A DNA stretch of 64,000 nucleotides, from positions 346,594-410,593 of the forward strand of contig CAWFAI010000013.1 of assembly GCA_963813725.1 (NCBI GenBank), in the 5' to 3' direction. The position numbers were made by a program, and so were the translations under genes. The notes beneath the pieces are model-generated. The model had not been told where the DNA came from. It did not search any database and saw nothing but the letters and a program-made list of their open reading frames with translations. Shown piece after piece: positions 35,465-45,233 of the stretch (the stretch's first letter is position 1; each line of letters opens with the position of its first letter). The stretch is from VGBV01 sp963813725 (GTDB lineage Bacteria; Actinomycetota; Thermoleophilia; Solirubrobacterales; 70-9).

Positions 35465-37012
35465 CTACTCCCTGACGACGCGGATCGTCTTCAGCGTCCG
35501 GTCGCTGGCCCCGCGCACCAGGCCGCCGTAGGCGAGCGAGTCGGCGATGTAGGCGAGCGTCTCGGCCGTCAGGCGCTCGCCCGGCAGCACGTTGGGAACC
35601 CCCGGTGGGTAGGCGGCGAGCGACTCGGCGGCGATCCGTCCCTCGGCCCGATCGAACGGCACGACCTGCTGGGCGCCCAGGAAGGCGTCGCGCGGGGCCA
35701 GCTCCAGCGGCCCCCAGGGCGGCGGCTCGGCGAAGGCGCGCCGGGCCTCGACGTCCTTGGGGCCGATCTTCTCGCTCGCGTGCTCCAGGCCCTCGATCAG
35801 GCGGTCGGCGGTCGGCCCCGCCTTCTCGCCCATGCCGAACACCGCCACGATCACGTTCTCGGAGAAGAGCTCGACCTGGAGGTCGTCCTGCTCGCTCATC
35901 AGGCGCGCGATCGTGTGGCCGGTGGCGCCGGTGCCGCGGACGTCGATCGAGAGACGCAGCGGGTCCCAGGCCTCGACGCTGGTGCGGTCGGCGAGCTCCT
36001 CGTCGAGCACGTCGAAGCCGGGCATCGCGCCGATGCGCTGGCGCGCCTTGGTCAGCGTCTCGATCGTCTCGGTCAACAGCTCCTGTCCGCGCGTGGCGGC
36101 GAAGCGCCGCTGGGCGTCCAGCGAGGCGGTCAGCAGCGCGCTCGGACTGGTGGACTCGACGAGCGTCACCGAGCGGTCCATCAGGCCCTCGTCGACGAGC
36201 TCGCCGCGCCCGAGGTGGAGGATCGCCGACTGGCCCAGGCTGCCCACGATCTTGTGGGTGCTGGACAGCACCACGTCGGCGCCGCTGGCCAGCGCCCCCG
36301 TCGGCAGCGAGTCGTTGAAGTACATGTGCGCGCCCCAGGCCTCGTCCACCACCAGTGGCAGCTCCCGGGCGTGCGCGATCTCGGCCAGCTCGGCCACGCG
36401 CGCCACCGCCCCGAAGTAGGTGGGGCTGACCAGCATCACAGCCTCGGCGTCAGGGTTGGCGTCGAGCGTGGCCTCGAGGCTCTCGGGCAGCACGCAGTGC
36501 GCGATCCCCAGCTCGGGGTCGATCTGCGGCGGGACGAAGGCCGGCCGCAGCCCCGAGAGCACCAGCCCGTCGATGATCGAGGAATGGACGTTGCGCTGCA
36601 CGATGACGGTGCCGCGGTCAGGGGGCCCGGTGCGGGTGGTCTCGGGAGCGTGCGCGAAGGTCATGCAGATCGCGTGATTTCCGCCCGAGGCGCCGTTCAG
36701 CAGGAACCAGCTGCGCTTCGCACCCCACGCGTCGGCCGCCAGCGCCTGGGCGCGCTGGAACGCGGTCGGCTCGGCACCGAGGTCGATCCACTCAAGGCCC
36801 GCCGGCAGGTCGTGCGCGATCGCCGCCGCACCGAGCGCCTCGCTCAGCGCGGGATCGACCCCGTAGCCCTTGTGCCCGGGGATGTGCAGCCGCCCGGTGT
36901 CGCGGGCGACGTGGGCGACCAGCGCTTCGAGGTAGGGGGCTTGGCTCTGGTCGGCCACCTCGGCTCCGTCAGACGGGATGCTGGCGGCCGCGGCCACCAG
37001 TCGCGACCGCAA
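35465..37012 (-). CDS. PLP-dependent Orn/Lys/Arg decarboxylase
   Basis: 515 residues, fold type I decarboxylase of the Bacillus SpeA / lysine decarboxylase type. GRLHIPGHKGYGVDP, SWFLLNGASGGNHA, VIVQRNVHSSIIDGL, AVMLVSPTYFGAV, LVVDEAWGAHMYF (Asp contacting PLP N1), VLSSTHKIVGSLGQ (Schiff-base Lys), and the C-terminal PPGVPNVLPGERL. It makes a polyamine precursor (agmatine, cadaverine or putrescine); which one cannot be told. The aldehyde dehydrogenase gene lies 33 nt upstream on the same strand, so the two are probably co-transcribed: synthesis plus oxidation of amine aldehydes. Confidence 0.9.
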   Translation of the reverse strand: MRSRLVAAAASIPSDGAEVADQSQAPYLEALVAHVARDTGRLHIPGHKGYGVDPALSEALGAAAIAHDLPAGLEWIDLGAEPTAFQRAQALAADAWGAKRSWFLLNGASGGNHAICMTFAHAPETTRTGPPDRGTVIVQRNVHSSIIDGLVLSGLRPAFVPPQIDPELGIAHCVLPESLEATLDANPDAEAVMLVSPTYFGAVARVAELAEIAHARELPLVVDEAWGAHMYFNDSLPTGALASGADVVLSSTHKIVGSLGQSAILHLGRGELVDEGLMDRSVTLVESTSPSALLTASLDAQRRFAATRGQELLTETIETLTKARQRIGAMPGFDVLDEELADRTSVEAWDPLRLSIDVRGTGATGHTIARLMSEQDDLQVELFSENVIVAVFGMGEKAGPTADRLIEGLEHASEKIGPKDVEARRAFAEPPPWGPLELAPRDAFLGAQQVVPFDRAEGRIAAESLAAYPPGVPNVLPGERLTAETLAYIADSLAYGGLVRGASDRTLKTIRVVRE

Positions 37013-37045
37013 GCGGTCGCTCCGATGGAGAGCGGCCTTGCATCC

Positions 37046-38545
37046 CTAGGCCCCGTGGGGCTCCGCGCCCCCCGAGTACTCGGAGTACGGGTACCACCAC
37101 TCCTTGGCGGCGATCTCCGACTCGATGTGGACGTGCTTGGTCTCCTGGAAGGCCTCCAGGCCCTCGCGGCCGAGCTCGCGCCCCAGCCCTGACTGCTTGA
37201 AGCCGCCGAACGGACCGGCGTCGTTGTCGGTGAGCGGGTCGTTGAACCAGACCGTGCCCGCTTTGATCTCGCGCATGCAACGCAGGATCGTCTTGAAGTC
37301 GCCGGTGTAGATGTTGGCGCCGAGCCCGTACGGGGTCGAGTTGGCCAGCTCGATCGCCTCGTCGAGGCTCTTGACCGGCACCAGGGGCGCCACCGGGCCG
37401 AAGGTCTCCTCGCTGAGCAGGGCGGTCTGGGCATCCGCCCCCGTGACCACCGCCGGCGCGTAGAAATGACCCCGCTCGTTGCCGGCCGAGTCCCCTCCGA
37501 CCAGAACCTCGGCGCCGGCCGACACCGCGGCCGACACCTGGTCTGCGACCTTCGACCGCTGGGGGGCCGAGACCATGGGCCCGACGTCGGTGTCGTTCTT
37601 CATCGGGTCGCCGACCTCCAGGCCCTTGGCGACGTCCACGAAGGCGTTGACGTAGTCGTCGTAGACGTCCTGCAGCACGTAGAAGCGCTCCGATGACGTG
37701 CACACCTGGCCGGCGTTGAGGAACGCGGCCCAGGCGCCGCCGCGGGCGGCAACGTCGAGTTGGCCGGCCATGTCGGCGCAGACGATGAAGGGGTCCTTGC
37801 CGCCCATCTCCAGGTTGACGCGGGCGACGCGGTCCATGCAGGCATGCCCGACCTTCTTCCCGGTCTCGACGGACCCGGTGAAGGCGATGCCGTCGACGCG
37901 CGGGTCCGCGGTGATCGCCCCGCCGACGTCGCCGCCGCCGGCCACCAGGTTGACCACGCCTGGCGGCAGGTGGTCGACGCAGGCCGCCAGCATCAGCGTC
38001 GAGAGGGGGGTGATCTCGGAGGGCTTGCAGACGGTCGCGTTTCCCGCGGCCAGCGCGGGCGCCAGCTTCCAGGCCAGCAGCAGCAGCGGATAGTTCCAGG
38101 GGACGATGCAGCCCCAGACGCCGTGTGGCTCCTTCAGCACCATCGCCAGCTGGCTCGACTCGATGGACGGGATCACGCGGCCGGCGGAGTCGCGGCCGAT
38201 CTCGGCGTAGTAGCGGAAGCAGGCGACGACCCAGCTGACCTCGTCACGGTTCTCGATCAGCGGCTTGCCGCCCTCGCGCGTCATGGTCTCGGCCAGGTCG
38301 TCGGTGCGCGCCTCGAGCCGGTTGGCGACCTCGTGCAGCAGCTCGCCTCGGTCGACCGCGGGGGTGCGCATCCACTCCCGCGACGCCTCGCGGGCGGCGC
38401 CGATCGCGGCGTCGAGCTGTTCGTCGCTGGGCGAGCCCACGCTCGCGATGGTCTCCTCGGTGAAGGGGTTCTCCACCTCGATCGCGTCGCCCTCGCCGGC
38501 GACCTGCTCGCCGCCGATCAGCAGGCGTGTCTCGAACTCAGCCAT
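37046..38545 (-). CDS. Aldehyde dehydrogenase, aminoaldehyde/betaine-aldehyde type
   Basis: 499-residue NAD(P)-dependent ALDH. GCIVPWNYPLLLLAWKLAPAL, AGNATVCKPSEITPLS, GIAFTGSVETGKKV, NLEMGGKDPF with general-base Glu, NAGQVCTSSERF with catalytic Cys, SEETFGPVAPLVPV, and GGFKQSGLGRELG. Closest by feel to gamma-aminobutyraldehyde/betaine-aldehyde dehydrogenases, fitting conversion of 4-aminobutanal to GABA. TAGCAT lies 8 nt before the ATG, suggesting a leaderless start; a SigF-like promoter further up (38767-38791) may give a second, long-leader transcript. Confidence 0.93.
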   Translation of the reverse strand: MAEFETRLLIGGEQVAGEGDAIEVENPFTEETIASVGSPSDEQLDAAIGAAREASREWMRTPAVDRGELLHEVANRLEARTDDLAETMTREGGKPLIENRDEVSWVVACFRYYAEIGRDSAGRVIPSIESSQLAMVLKEPHGVWGCIVPWNYPLLLLAWKLAPALAAGNATVCKPSEITPLSTLMLAACVDHLPPGVVNLVAGGGDVGGAITADPRVDGIAFTGSVETGKKVGHACMDRVARVNLEMGGKDPFIVCADMAGQLDVAARGGAWAAFLNAGQVCTSSERFYVLQDVYDDYVNAFVDVAKGLEVGDPMKNDTDVGPMVSAPQRSKVADQVSAAVSAGAEVLVGGDSAGNERGHFYAPAVVTGADAQTALLSEETFGPVAPLVPVKSLDEAIELANSTPYGLGANIYTGDFKTILRCMREIKAGTVWFNDPLTDNDAGPFGGFKQSGLGRELGREGLEAFQETKHVHIESEIAAKEWWYPYSEYSGGAEPHGA

Positions 38546-38964
38546 GCGGGCGGATGCTATCCCGGGGTCCGATCAACCGCCCGGCGGTCTTTTGTGCGAA
38601 GTGGTGAATGGCGGGGTTGGGCGCTCAGGGGGAGAAGGAATCTGAGCGCCCATACCCCCCGCCTGCGCCGAGGCTAAGCCCGGCGAAGACGAGGCGGCTT
38701 ATGTGGGCGGGCGCCGGAGTAGGGGGTCTCCGAACGCCCGCCCGCTGCCTCGACTCAACCAAACTGTTACCCCGGGCCGGGTGGTGTAAACACCCGAACC
38801 GGTCGATGGAAATCCGTGAATCCAGGCGCGAACCCTGTTAGCTTGAGTGTCCCCACTTGGCCCTCTGGGCCCCTCGGCGCGGCACTGACGCAAGCGCTGG
38901 TGGGCACGGCCGGTGGCGAGCAGCACGGACGCACACTCAGCACTCGAGCACCAAGCAGCGAACG
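38546..38964. other. 419-nt non-coding region rich in inverted repeats
   Basis: No credible gene. Contents in order: a possible minus-strand leaderless promoter for the ALDH; hairpin GGGCGCTCAG/CTGAGCGCCC (38619-38628, 38642-38651) with a purine loop containing GGGGAGAAGG; hairpin GGGCGGGCG/CGCCCGCCC (38705-38713, 38735-38743) with an inner CGGAG/CTCCG stem; palindrome GGTGTAAACACC (38784-38795); a minus-strand SigF-like promoter; and GGCCC-TCT-GGGCC (~38860-38872) before the sigma gene. It may be a leader, a small RNA or both. Confidence 0.6.
38767..38791 (-). promoter_or_regulatory. SigF/SigB-type promoter candidate reading towards the ALDH gene
   Basis: On the minus strand GTTT (38788-38791), 15 nt, GGGTAA (38767-38772) matches the actinobacterial SigF/SigB pattern GTTT-N14-16-GGGTA. 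It lies in the intergenic region shared with a SigB/F-family gene, but points away from it, towards the aldehyde dehydrogenase. The downstream leader would include both strong hairpins. Confidence 0.4.
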
Positions 38965-39810
38965 ATGGACGCCTCGAACGACGAGACAGCGGTGACCCCT
39001 TCGCCCGGACCGGACGAGCAGCTCGCAGACGAGCGCGCGCTGCTGCGACGCTACGCGGCGGACCCCACCCCGGCGGTGCGGGAGGAGCTGGTCGCGCGCT
39101 TCATGCCGCTGGCCCGCCGCCTCGCGTCGCGATACTCGGGCGGCGCCGAGCCGTTCGACGATCTGGTCCAGGTCGCGAGCGTGGGCCTGGTCAAGGCGAT
39201 CGACCGCTTCGAGCCCGATCGCGGCACCGCGTTCTCGACCTTCGCGGTCCCCACGATCCTGGGGGAGCTCAAGCGCCACTTTCGCGACCGCGGCTGGTCC
39301 ATCCACGTGCCCCGCGAGGTACAGGAGCGGATCCTGAAGGTCGAGAAGGCGCTGGCCGAGCTGCCAGCCCGGCTGGGGCGCGCGGCCACCGTGGACGACA
39401 TCGCCGAGAAGCTGGGGGTCACGCCCGAGCAGGTGCTGGAGGCGATGCACGCCTCGCAGGGCCATCACGCCGTCTCGCTGGACGCGTCGCCCGCGATGGG
39501 GGACGGCGAGGAGCACGCGCCTCTGCGCGAGCGCATCGGCAGCCAGGACATCGGCTTCGAAACCGTCGAGTACGGCGCCGCGATCGAGGGGGCCCTCTCG
39601 GAGATCTCCCAGCGCGACCGCGAGATCCTGCATCTGCGCTTCGTCGAGGACATGACCCAGAGCGAGATCGCCAAGCGGGTCGGGGTCTCGCAGATGCACG
39701 TCTCGCGCATCCTCCGTTCGACGCTCGAGACGCTGCGCAGGGCGGTGGACGATGGGGAGGAACCGGGCGCGGGCGAAGGCGCGAAGGGCGCCGGCGAGGA
39801 CGAGGGCTAG
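38965..39810 (+). CDS. RNA polymerase sigma factor, SigB/SigF/SigG subfamily
   Basis: 281-residue group 3 sigma-70. Region 2 AEPFDDLVQVASVGLVKAIDRFEP and STFAVPTILGELKRHFRDRGWSIHVPR, region 3 ERILKVEKALAELP with DDIAEKLGVTPEQVLEAM, region 4 QRDREILHLRFVEDMTQSEIAKRVGVSQMHVSRIL. These match general-stress/sporulation-type sigma factors controlled by anti-sigma kinases. ATG 38965 was chosen over a longer ORF because the upstream codons lie in the structured leader. Its 3' end overlaps, tail to tail by 4 nt, an RsbW-like gene, its likely regulator. Confidence 0.93.
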   Translation: MDASNDETAVTPSPGPDEQLADERALLRRYAADPTPAVREELVARFMPLARRLASRYSGGAEPFDDLVQVASVGLVKAIDRFEPDRGTAFSTFAVPTILGELKRHFRDRGWSIHVPREVQERILKVEKALAELPARLGRAATVDDIAEKLGVTPEQVLEAMHASQGHHAVSLDASPAMGDGEEHAPLRERIGSQDIGFETVEYGAAIEGALSEISQRDREILHLRFVEDMTQSEIAKRVGVSQMHVSRILRSTLETLRRAVDDGEEPGAGEGAKGAGEDEG

Positions 39811-40622
39811 CCCGCCACCTCGAACTCGAGGTACTCGGCGGCGCTGCCGTCAGGGGCGGTGCCGGTGGTGATCTCCATCGACTGGGCGAGGCCCCGCAGC
39901 GAGCCCTTGCCCTCGGGAATCTCCATCTGGGCCAGGATCCGCTCCCCTCCGCCCGTGAGCAGCGGGCCCACGCGGACGTCCAGCGTGCCGTCCCCGTCCT
40001 TGATCGCGACCTCGACGCGCCCGCTGAAGAAGTCCTCGGCGTCGTGGGCCGAGACCGCGTCGCCCAGCAGCACGGTGTCGGCGAGGCGCTCGACCGAGAA
40101 CTCGGCCCGCGCCGCGAGCGCCCCGATCACCCGGGCCAGGACCGGGCGCACGATCGCGCCGCCGCTGATCTGCATCGCGAGCTCCTCCGCGGTCTCGATT
40201 CGTTCCGCGCCGTTGCGGTTTGCGGGCGCCAGCTCGAAGCGCATCGTCATCCGCGTGCCGTGTCCGGCGGCGCCGGAGATCTCGAAGCTGTCCGAGAGGG
40301 CGGCGATCAGGGGCAGGCCCAGCCCGAGTGAGAGCTCGTCCCCGACGCTGGTGCTGGGCTGAAACCCCTCGCCGCGGTCGCGGACCTCGATCTCGATCTC
40401 GCGGTCGCTCGCTCCGGCGGTCACCTCCAGGGGGCCCTCGTCCGCACCCTCGTAGGCGTGCAGCACGACGTTGTTGCAGGCCTCGGTCACGACCGTCTTC
40501 AGGTCGTCGATCCGCGGCGGCGGGATGCCGATGGCCTCCCCGAGCCCGGCGACGGCCTGCCTGACCACGATCACGTTCTCGGCGCGTGCCGGGAGCGCGA
40601 GGAAGAGCTCTCGGGCGGTCAC
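39807..40622 (-). CDS. RsbW-like anti-sigma HATPase with second, degenerate HATPase-like half
   Basis: 271 residues. Residues ~1-140 are a GHKL/HATPase: VVTEACNNVVLHAYEG (N box), EVRDRGEGFQP (G1), LGLGLPLIAAL (G2) and GHGTRMTMRF. Residues ~150-271 follow the same strand-helix order (EFSVERLADTVLLGDAVSAH, GTLDVRVGPLLTGGGERI) but lack the Asn and Gly boxes, so they look like a decayed duplicate. RsbW is normally ~160 aa. GTG 40622 overlaps the STAS stop (GTGA), placing antagonist and kinase in one operon, convergent with the sigma gene. Confidence 0.85.
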   Translation of the reverse strand: MTARELFLALPARAENVIVVRQAVAGLGEAIGIPPPRIDDLKTVVTEACNNVVLHAYEGADEGPLEVTAGASDREIEIEVRDRGEGFQPSTSVGDELSLGLGLPLIAALSDSFEISGAAGHGTRMTMRFELAPANRNGAERIETAEELAMQISGGAIVRPVLARVIGALAARAEFSVERLADTVLLGDAVSAHDAEDFFSGRVEVAIKDGDGTLDVRVGPLLTGGGERILAQMEIPEGKGSLRGLAQSMEITTGTAPDGSAAEYLEFEVAG

Positions 40623-41013
40623 GGCGCCTTCCCGGCGGCCGCCTCGACCGCATCCCCCTGGTCGGGTGCACCGGCAGCTCGCGGCGCAGGCCGGTGACGT
40701 CGAGCAGGCGCGTGACGGCTGCGGCGCCGCCGTCCGCCTGCGCGACCGCGAAGCCGACGCCCGCCTCCTCGGCGCGCCGGCCGCCGTCGAGGATCACGCC
40801 GATGATCTTGGAATCGACGAAGCTGGCCTCCGAGAGGTCGATCACGATCGCCCTGCCTTCCTCGATTTCTGCGCTCAGGCGGCCCCTCAGCTGGGGCGCT
40901 GTGTTCAGGTCATGCTCGCCACTGATCGAAATGACTGCGATGTCGGTATCCGTTCGCTCGAGGTCGATCTCCCCGACTCGCACACTCTCCGGATTACCTT
41001 CTTCGGCACTCAC
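40619..41013 (-). CDS. STAS-domain anti-sigma factor antagonist (RsbV-like), 3' frameshift near 40660
   Basis: ~131 residues: TDIAVISISGEHDLNTAPQLRGRL, AIVIDLSEASFVDSKIIGVIL (phosphorylatable Ser in VDSK), GVGFAVAQADGGAAAVTRLLDVTGL. A typical RsbV/SpoIIAA fold: when unphosphorylated it binds the anti-sigma kinase and frees sigma. After VHPT the frame must shift by one base to read QGDAVEAAAGKAP and stop at 40619, giving the normal length and the GTGA overlap with the kinase gene. GTG 41013 has GGGAGG 8 nt upstream. The preceding potC gene ends 30 nt away on the same strand, so read-through from the transport operon is possible. Confidence 0.85.
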
Positions 41014-41043
41014 TCAAACCTCCCCGGGGAAGGTACCTGGCCG

Positions 41044-41924
41044 TCAGGCCTCTTGATCGGGGCGAACCGAGGCCAGCTGCTCGGCCCGGCGCTGCTGCCA
41101 CAGCACGAGGCCGATCGCGACCACCGTGAGCGCGAACAGCATCGTCGCCAGCACGTTCACCTGCACGGGTATGCCTCGCAGGCTGGCGCCGTAGATGTAG
41201 AGAGGGAACGTGACCGTGGTGCCCGAGTTGAAGTTGGAGATGACGAAGTCGTCGAGCGAGAGCGCGAAGGCCAGCAGTGCCGCGGCCATGATCCCCGGAG
41301 CGAGCAGGGGAAGGGTGACGAGCCGGAAGGTGGTCAGGGGCTTGGCGCCCAGGTCGGCCGCGGCCTCCTCGATGCTGCGGTCGAAGCCGATCAGCCGCGA
41401 GCGCACGACCACCACCACGAAGCTGATGCAGAACATGACGTGGGCGATGAAGAGGCTGGTGAAGCCGAGGTCGACCTTGTAGGTGATGAACATCGACAGC
41501 AGCGCCGCCCCGATCACGATCTCGGGCGTCGCCATCGGCAGGATGATCAGCAGGTTGGTGGCCCGGCGGCCGAAGAACTCGTAGCGGACCAGAGCCATCG
41601 CCATCAGCGTCCCGATCGCAGTCGCGACCACCATCGTCAGCGCGGCGAGCTGCAGGCTCTTGATCATCGAGTCGTTGACGGCCTCGACCGCGAACGCGTC
41701 CTTCCAGTAGTCGAGGCTGAAGCCGTCCCAGGCGAAGTCGAGCTCGCCCTGGGCGTTGCCGGTCTCGAACGAGAACAGCGCCGATGACCGCGATCGGAAC
41801 CAGCATGTATGCGCACCGCGAGGCCGGCGTAGATCAGCAGCGCGTTGCGCCGCAGCCAGGCCCAGGCACGCGCCGGAGCCGAGGTGGAGATGGCCCTGGT
41901 GGTATCGGCGGTGGCGGCTTCCAT
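41044..41924 (-). CDS. potC: Spermidine/putrescine ABC transporter permease PotC-like (two frameshifts)
   Basis: Inner-membrane permease with six TM helices. After MEAATADTTRAISTSAP and LRRNALLIYAGLAV come YMLVPIAVIGA, then FSFETGNAQGELDFAWDG, DSMIKSLQLAALTMVVATA, ILPMATPEIVIGAALLSMF and the EAA loop SIEEAAADLGAKPLTTFRLVTLPLLAPGI. Joining them requires base shifts near 41810 and 41777. Last gene of the order APC permease, potA, potD, potB, potC on the minus strand. With both shifts removed the length (~293 aa) is normal for the family. Confidence 0.88.
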
Positions 41925-41941
41925 GGTCTACGACACCACCC

Positions 41942-42854
41942 CTACCGCTCGTCCTCGTCGCCCATGAACGCGCCGGTCCCGGCCGTCCGCAGGTAGACCA
42001 AGACGACGGCCAGGATCGCGAGCATCATGATGAACGACAGCGCCGCCGCCTCCGGGTAGTTGCGCTGTTCCAGGTAGAGCGATTGGATCACGTTGCCGAT
42101 CATCGCCGTGCCCGTACCACCGAGGATCTCTGCGTTGATGTAGTCCCCCACGGCGGGAATGAAGGTCAGCAGCACCCCGGCGACGATGCCCGGGCGCCGT
42201 GATCGGCAGCGTCACCCGCAGGAAGGTCTGAGTCGAGGATGCATAGAGGTCCTTGCCGGCCTCGATCAGGCTGGTGTCGATCCGCTCCAGGCTGGCGTAG
42301 ATCGGCAGGATCATGAACGGCAGGAAGTTGTAGGTGAGGCCGGCGATCACGGCGCCTCCCGTCGCCAGCACGCGGCCGTCCTCGGGCACCAGCTGCAGCG
42401 CCTGCAGCACCGAGACGACCGGGCTGTCGTCGGCGAGGATCGTCTTCCAGGCGATCGTGCGGATCAGGTAGGTGGTGAAGAAGGGGGCCACCACCGCGAA
42501 CAACAACAGCAGCTTCCAGCGGCCCGCGCGCAGCGCGATCGCGTAGGCCAATGGGTAGGCGATCAGCAGGGCGATCAGCGTCGCCGTGCCGGCGTAGACG
42601 AAGGAGCGCACGAACTGGTCGGTGTTGCCCGAGAGCGCGTCGGAGAAGTTCGAGATCTCGAACGCCGACTGGAACCCCGTGTTGAAGGTTCCCGTCCGCA
42701 GCGCCAGCTCCCCCATGAAGTACATGGGGACGACGAAGAACAGCGCCAGCCAGATCGCGCCCGGGCCGAGCAGCCCGTAGGGAACGAGGCGCCGGCGGGC
42801 GGTCATCGAGTCGATGGTCATGCGCATGGCTGTCATGACGTTGTCGATGTCCAC
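41942..42854 (-). CDS. potB: Spermidine/putrescine ABC transporter permease PotB-like (frameshift near 42190)
   Basis: ~304-residue permease: LVPYGLLGPGAIWLALFFVVPMYF at the N-terminus, SFVYAGTATLIALLIAYPLAYAIAL, FAVVAPFFTTYLIRTIAWKTIL, GGAVIAGLTYNFLPFMILPIYASL, EAA loop SLIEAGKDLYASSTQTFLRVTLPITAPG, and then one frame over IVAGVLLTFIPAVGDYINAEIL to the end. Order and family agree with PotB. GTG 42854 is given; in-frame ATGs at 42836-42806 are alternatives. Ends 18 nt before potC. Confidence 0.9.
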
Positions 42855-42878
42855 TCCGCCGGCGCCCGCTCAATGTCC

Positions 42879-44022
42879 TTACTGGGTGATCACGGCCTGG
42901 AAGGCCTCGTTCACCTCTTGCACGTCCTCCTCGCTGCCCGGCGGGTCCGGCTGCGTGCTGCAGTCAGCCATGAAATCGTCGGGCGGGTTGACCAGGACGT
43001 TCTCGGCCAGTGAGGGATTGATTTCCTCGATCCCCTTGACCGGGCTTACGTACTGGACGAATTCGGAGATGTCCGCCTGGACCTTCGGGTCGTAGACGAA
43101 GTCCGCCCACGCCAGCGCCGCCGCCGTGTTCGGCGCCCCGACCGGGATCACCATGTTGTCCGACCAGAGGATGCAGCCGTCCGTCGGCATCCGCCAAACG
43201 ACGTCCTCGTTCGCGATTAGTGCTGACGTCGCCTGACCAGCCGATGGACGCGACCACGTTCTCGTTGTCCAGGTCCTGGACGTAGTCGTTGCCGGTGAAG
43301 CGGCGAAGCTGGCCGAGTCGACGGCGTCCTGGAGCTTGTCGATCTGCTCGAGCCACTGCTCCTTGGTCGCCTCGAGCGGGATCGATCCCGTCCGCCTTCA
43401 GCATCAGCGGGACCGTGTCGCGCATCTCGGTCAGGACCGTGACCTTGCCCTTGTACTGGGGGTCGAAGATGTCGTTGACCGACTTGACGTCGGGGCGCCA
43501 GCTTCTCGTTCACGAGCAGGCCGGTCATGCCGCTCTGCCACGGGATCGAGAACTTGCGCTCGGGGTCGATCTCGGGGCTCCGCAGCGACTCCTTGAGGTT
43601 GGCGTCGACGTTGGGCACGTCGGCGTAGTCGATCTCCTGCAGGTAGCCGAGGTCGTACATCTGCTTGGCCATGTAGTCGGTGACCACGAACATGCTGCGG
43701 CCTCCGGACTCGCCCTGGTCTAGCAGAGGCTGGACCTTGCCGAAGAACTCGACGTTGTCGTTGATGTCCTCGGTGTAGTTGACCGTGGTGCCCGGGTACT
43801 TGGCCTCGAACTCCTCGATCGTGCTGCCCTCGCCCTTGTCGATGTAGCCGACCCAGTTCGAGATGTTGAACTCGCCCTCGACGGGCGGTCCGGGCTTGGC
43901 GACCTCGACGTCGGCATCGCTGCCTCCGCCGACCTCGTCGTCGCCGCCGCACGCGGCGAGCGCGATCGCCGCAACCAGCGCGATGCTCGCCGCCAGCAGC
44001 GCCCGAAGGCTTCGGTTGATGC

Positions 44023-44026
<4 letters not shown>
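42879..44026 (-). CDS. potD: Polyamine-binding lipoprotein PotD-like (four frameshifts)
   Basis: Periplasmic/outer-surface binding protein. The lipoprotein signal ends LVAAIALAACGGDD. The domain then reads EFNISNWVGYIDKGEGSTIEEFEAKY, MFVVTDYMAKQMYDLGYLQEID, KFSIPWQSGMTGLLVNEKLAP; after shifts, VKSVNDIFDPQYKGKVTVLTEM, LEATKEQWLEQIDKLQDAV, RRFTGNDYVQDLDNENVVASIGWSGD, VVWRMPTDGCILWSDNMVIP, and a C-terminal helix. Single-base shifts are needed near 43490, 43385, 43325 and 43220, the densest run in the window. GTG 44026 overlaps the potA stop. Confidence 0.88.
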
Positions 44027-45181
<1,155 letters not shown>

Positions 45182-45233
45182 CCGTGTCCTCTCCTCACTG
45201 GGGAATCTATCCCTCCTGGCGCCTCGGCCGGGC

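Noticed and set aside
38546..38964. Riboswitch (for example cyclic-di-AMP type) upstream of the sigma gene
   Set aside because: The hairpins do not show the conserved internal sequences I know for these classes; kept only as a structured region.
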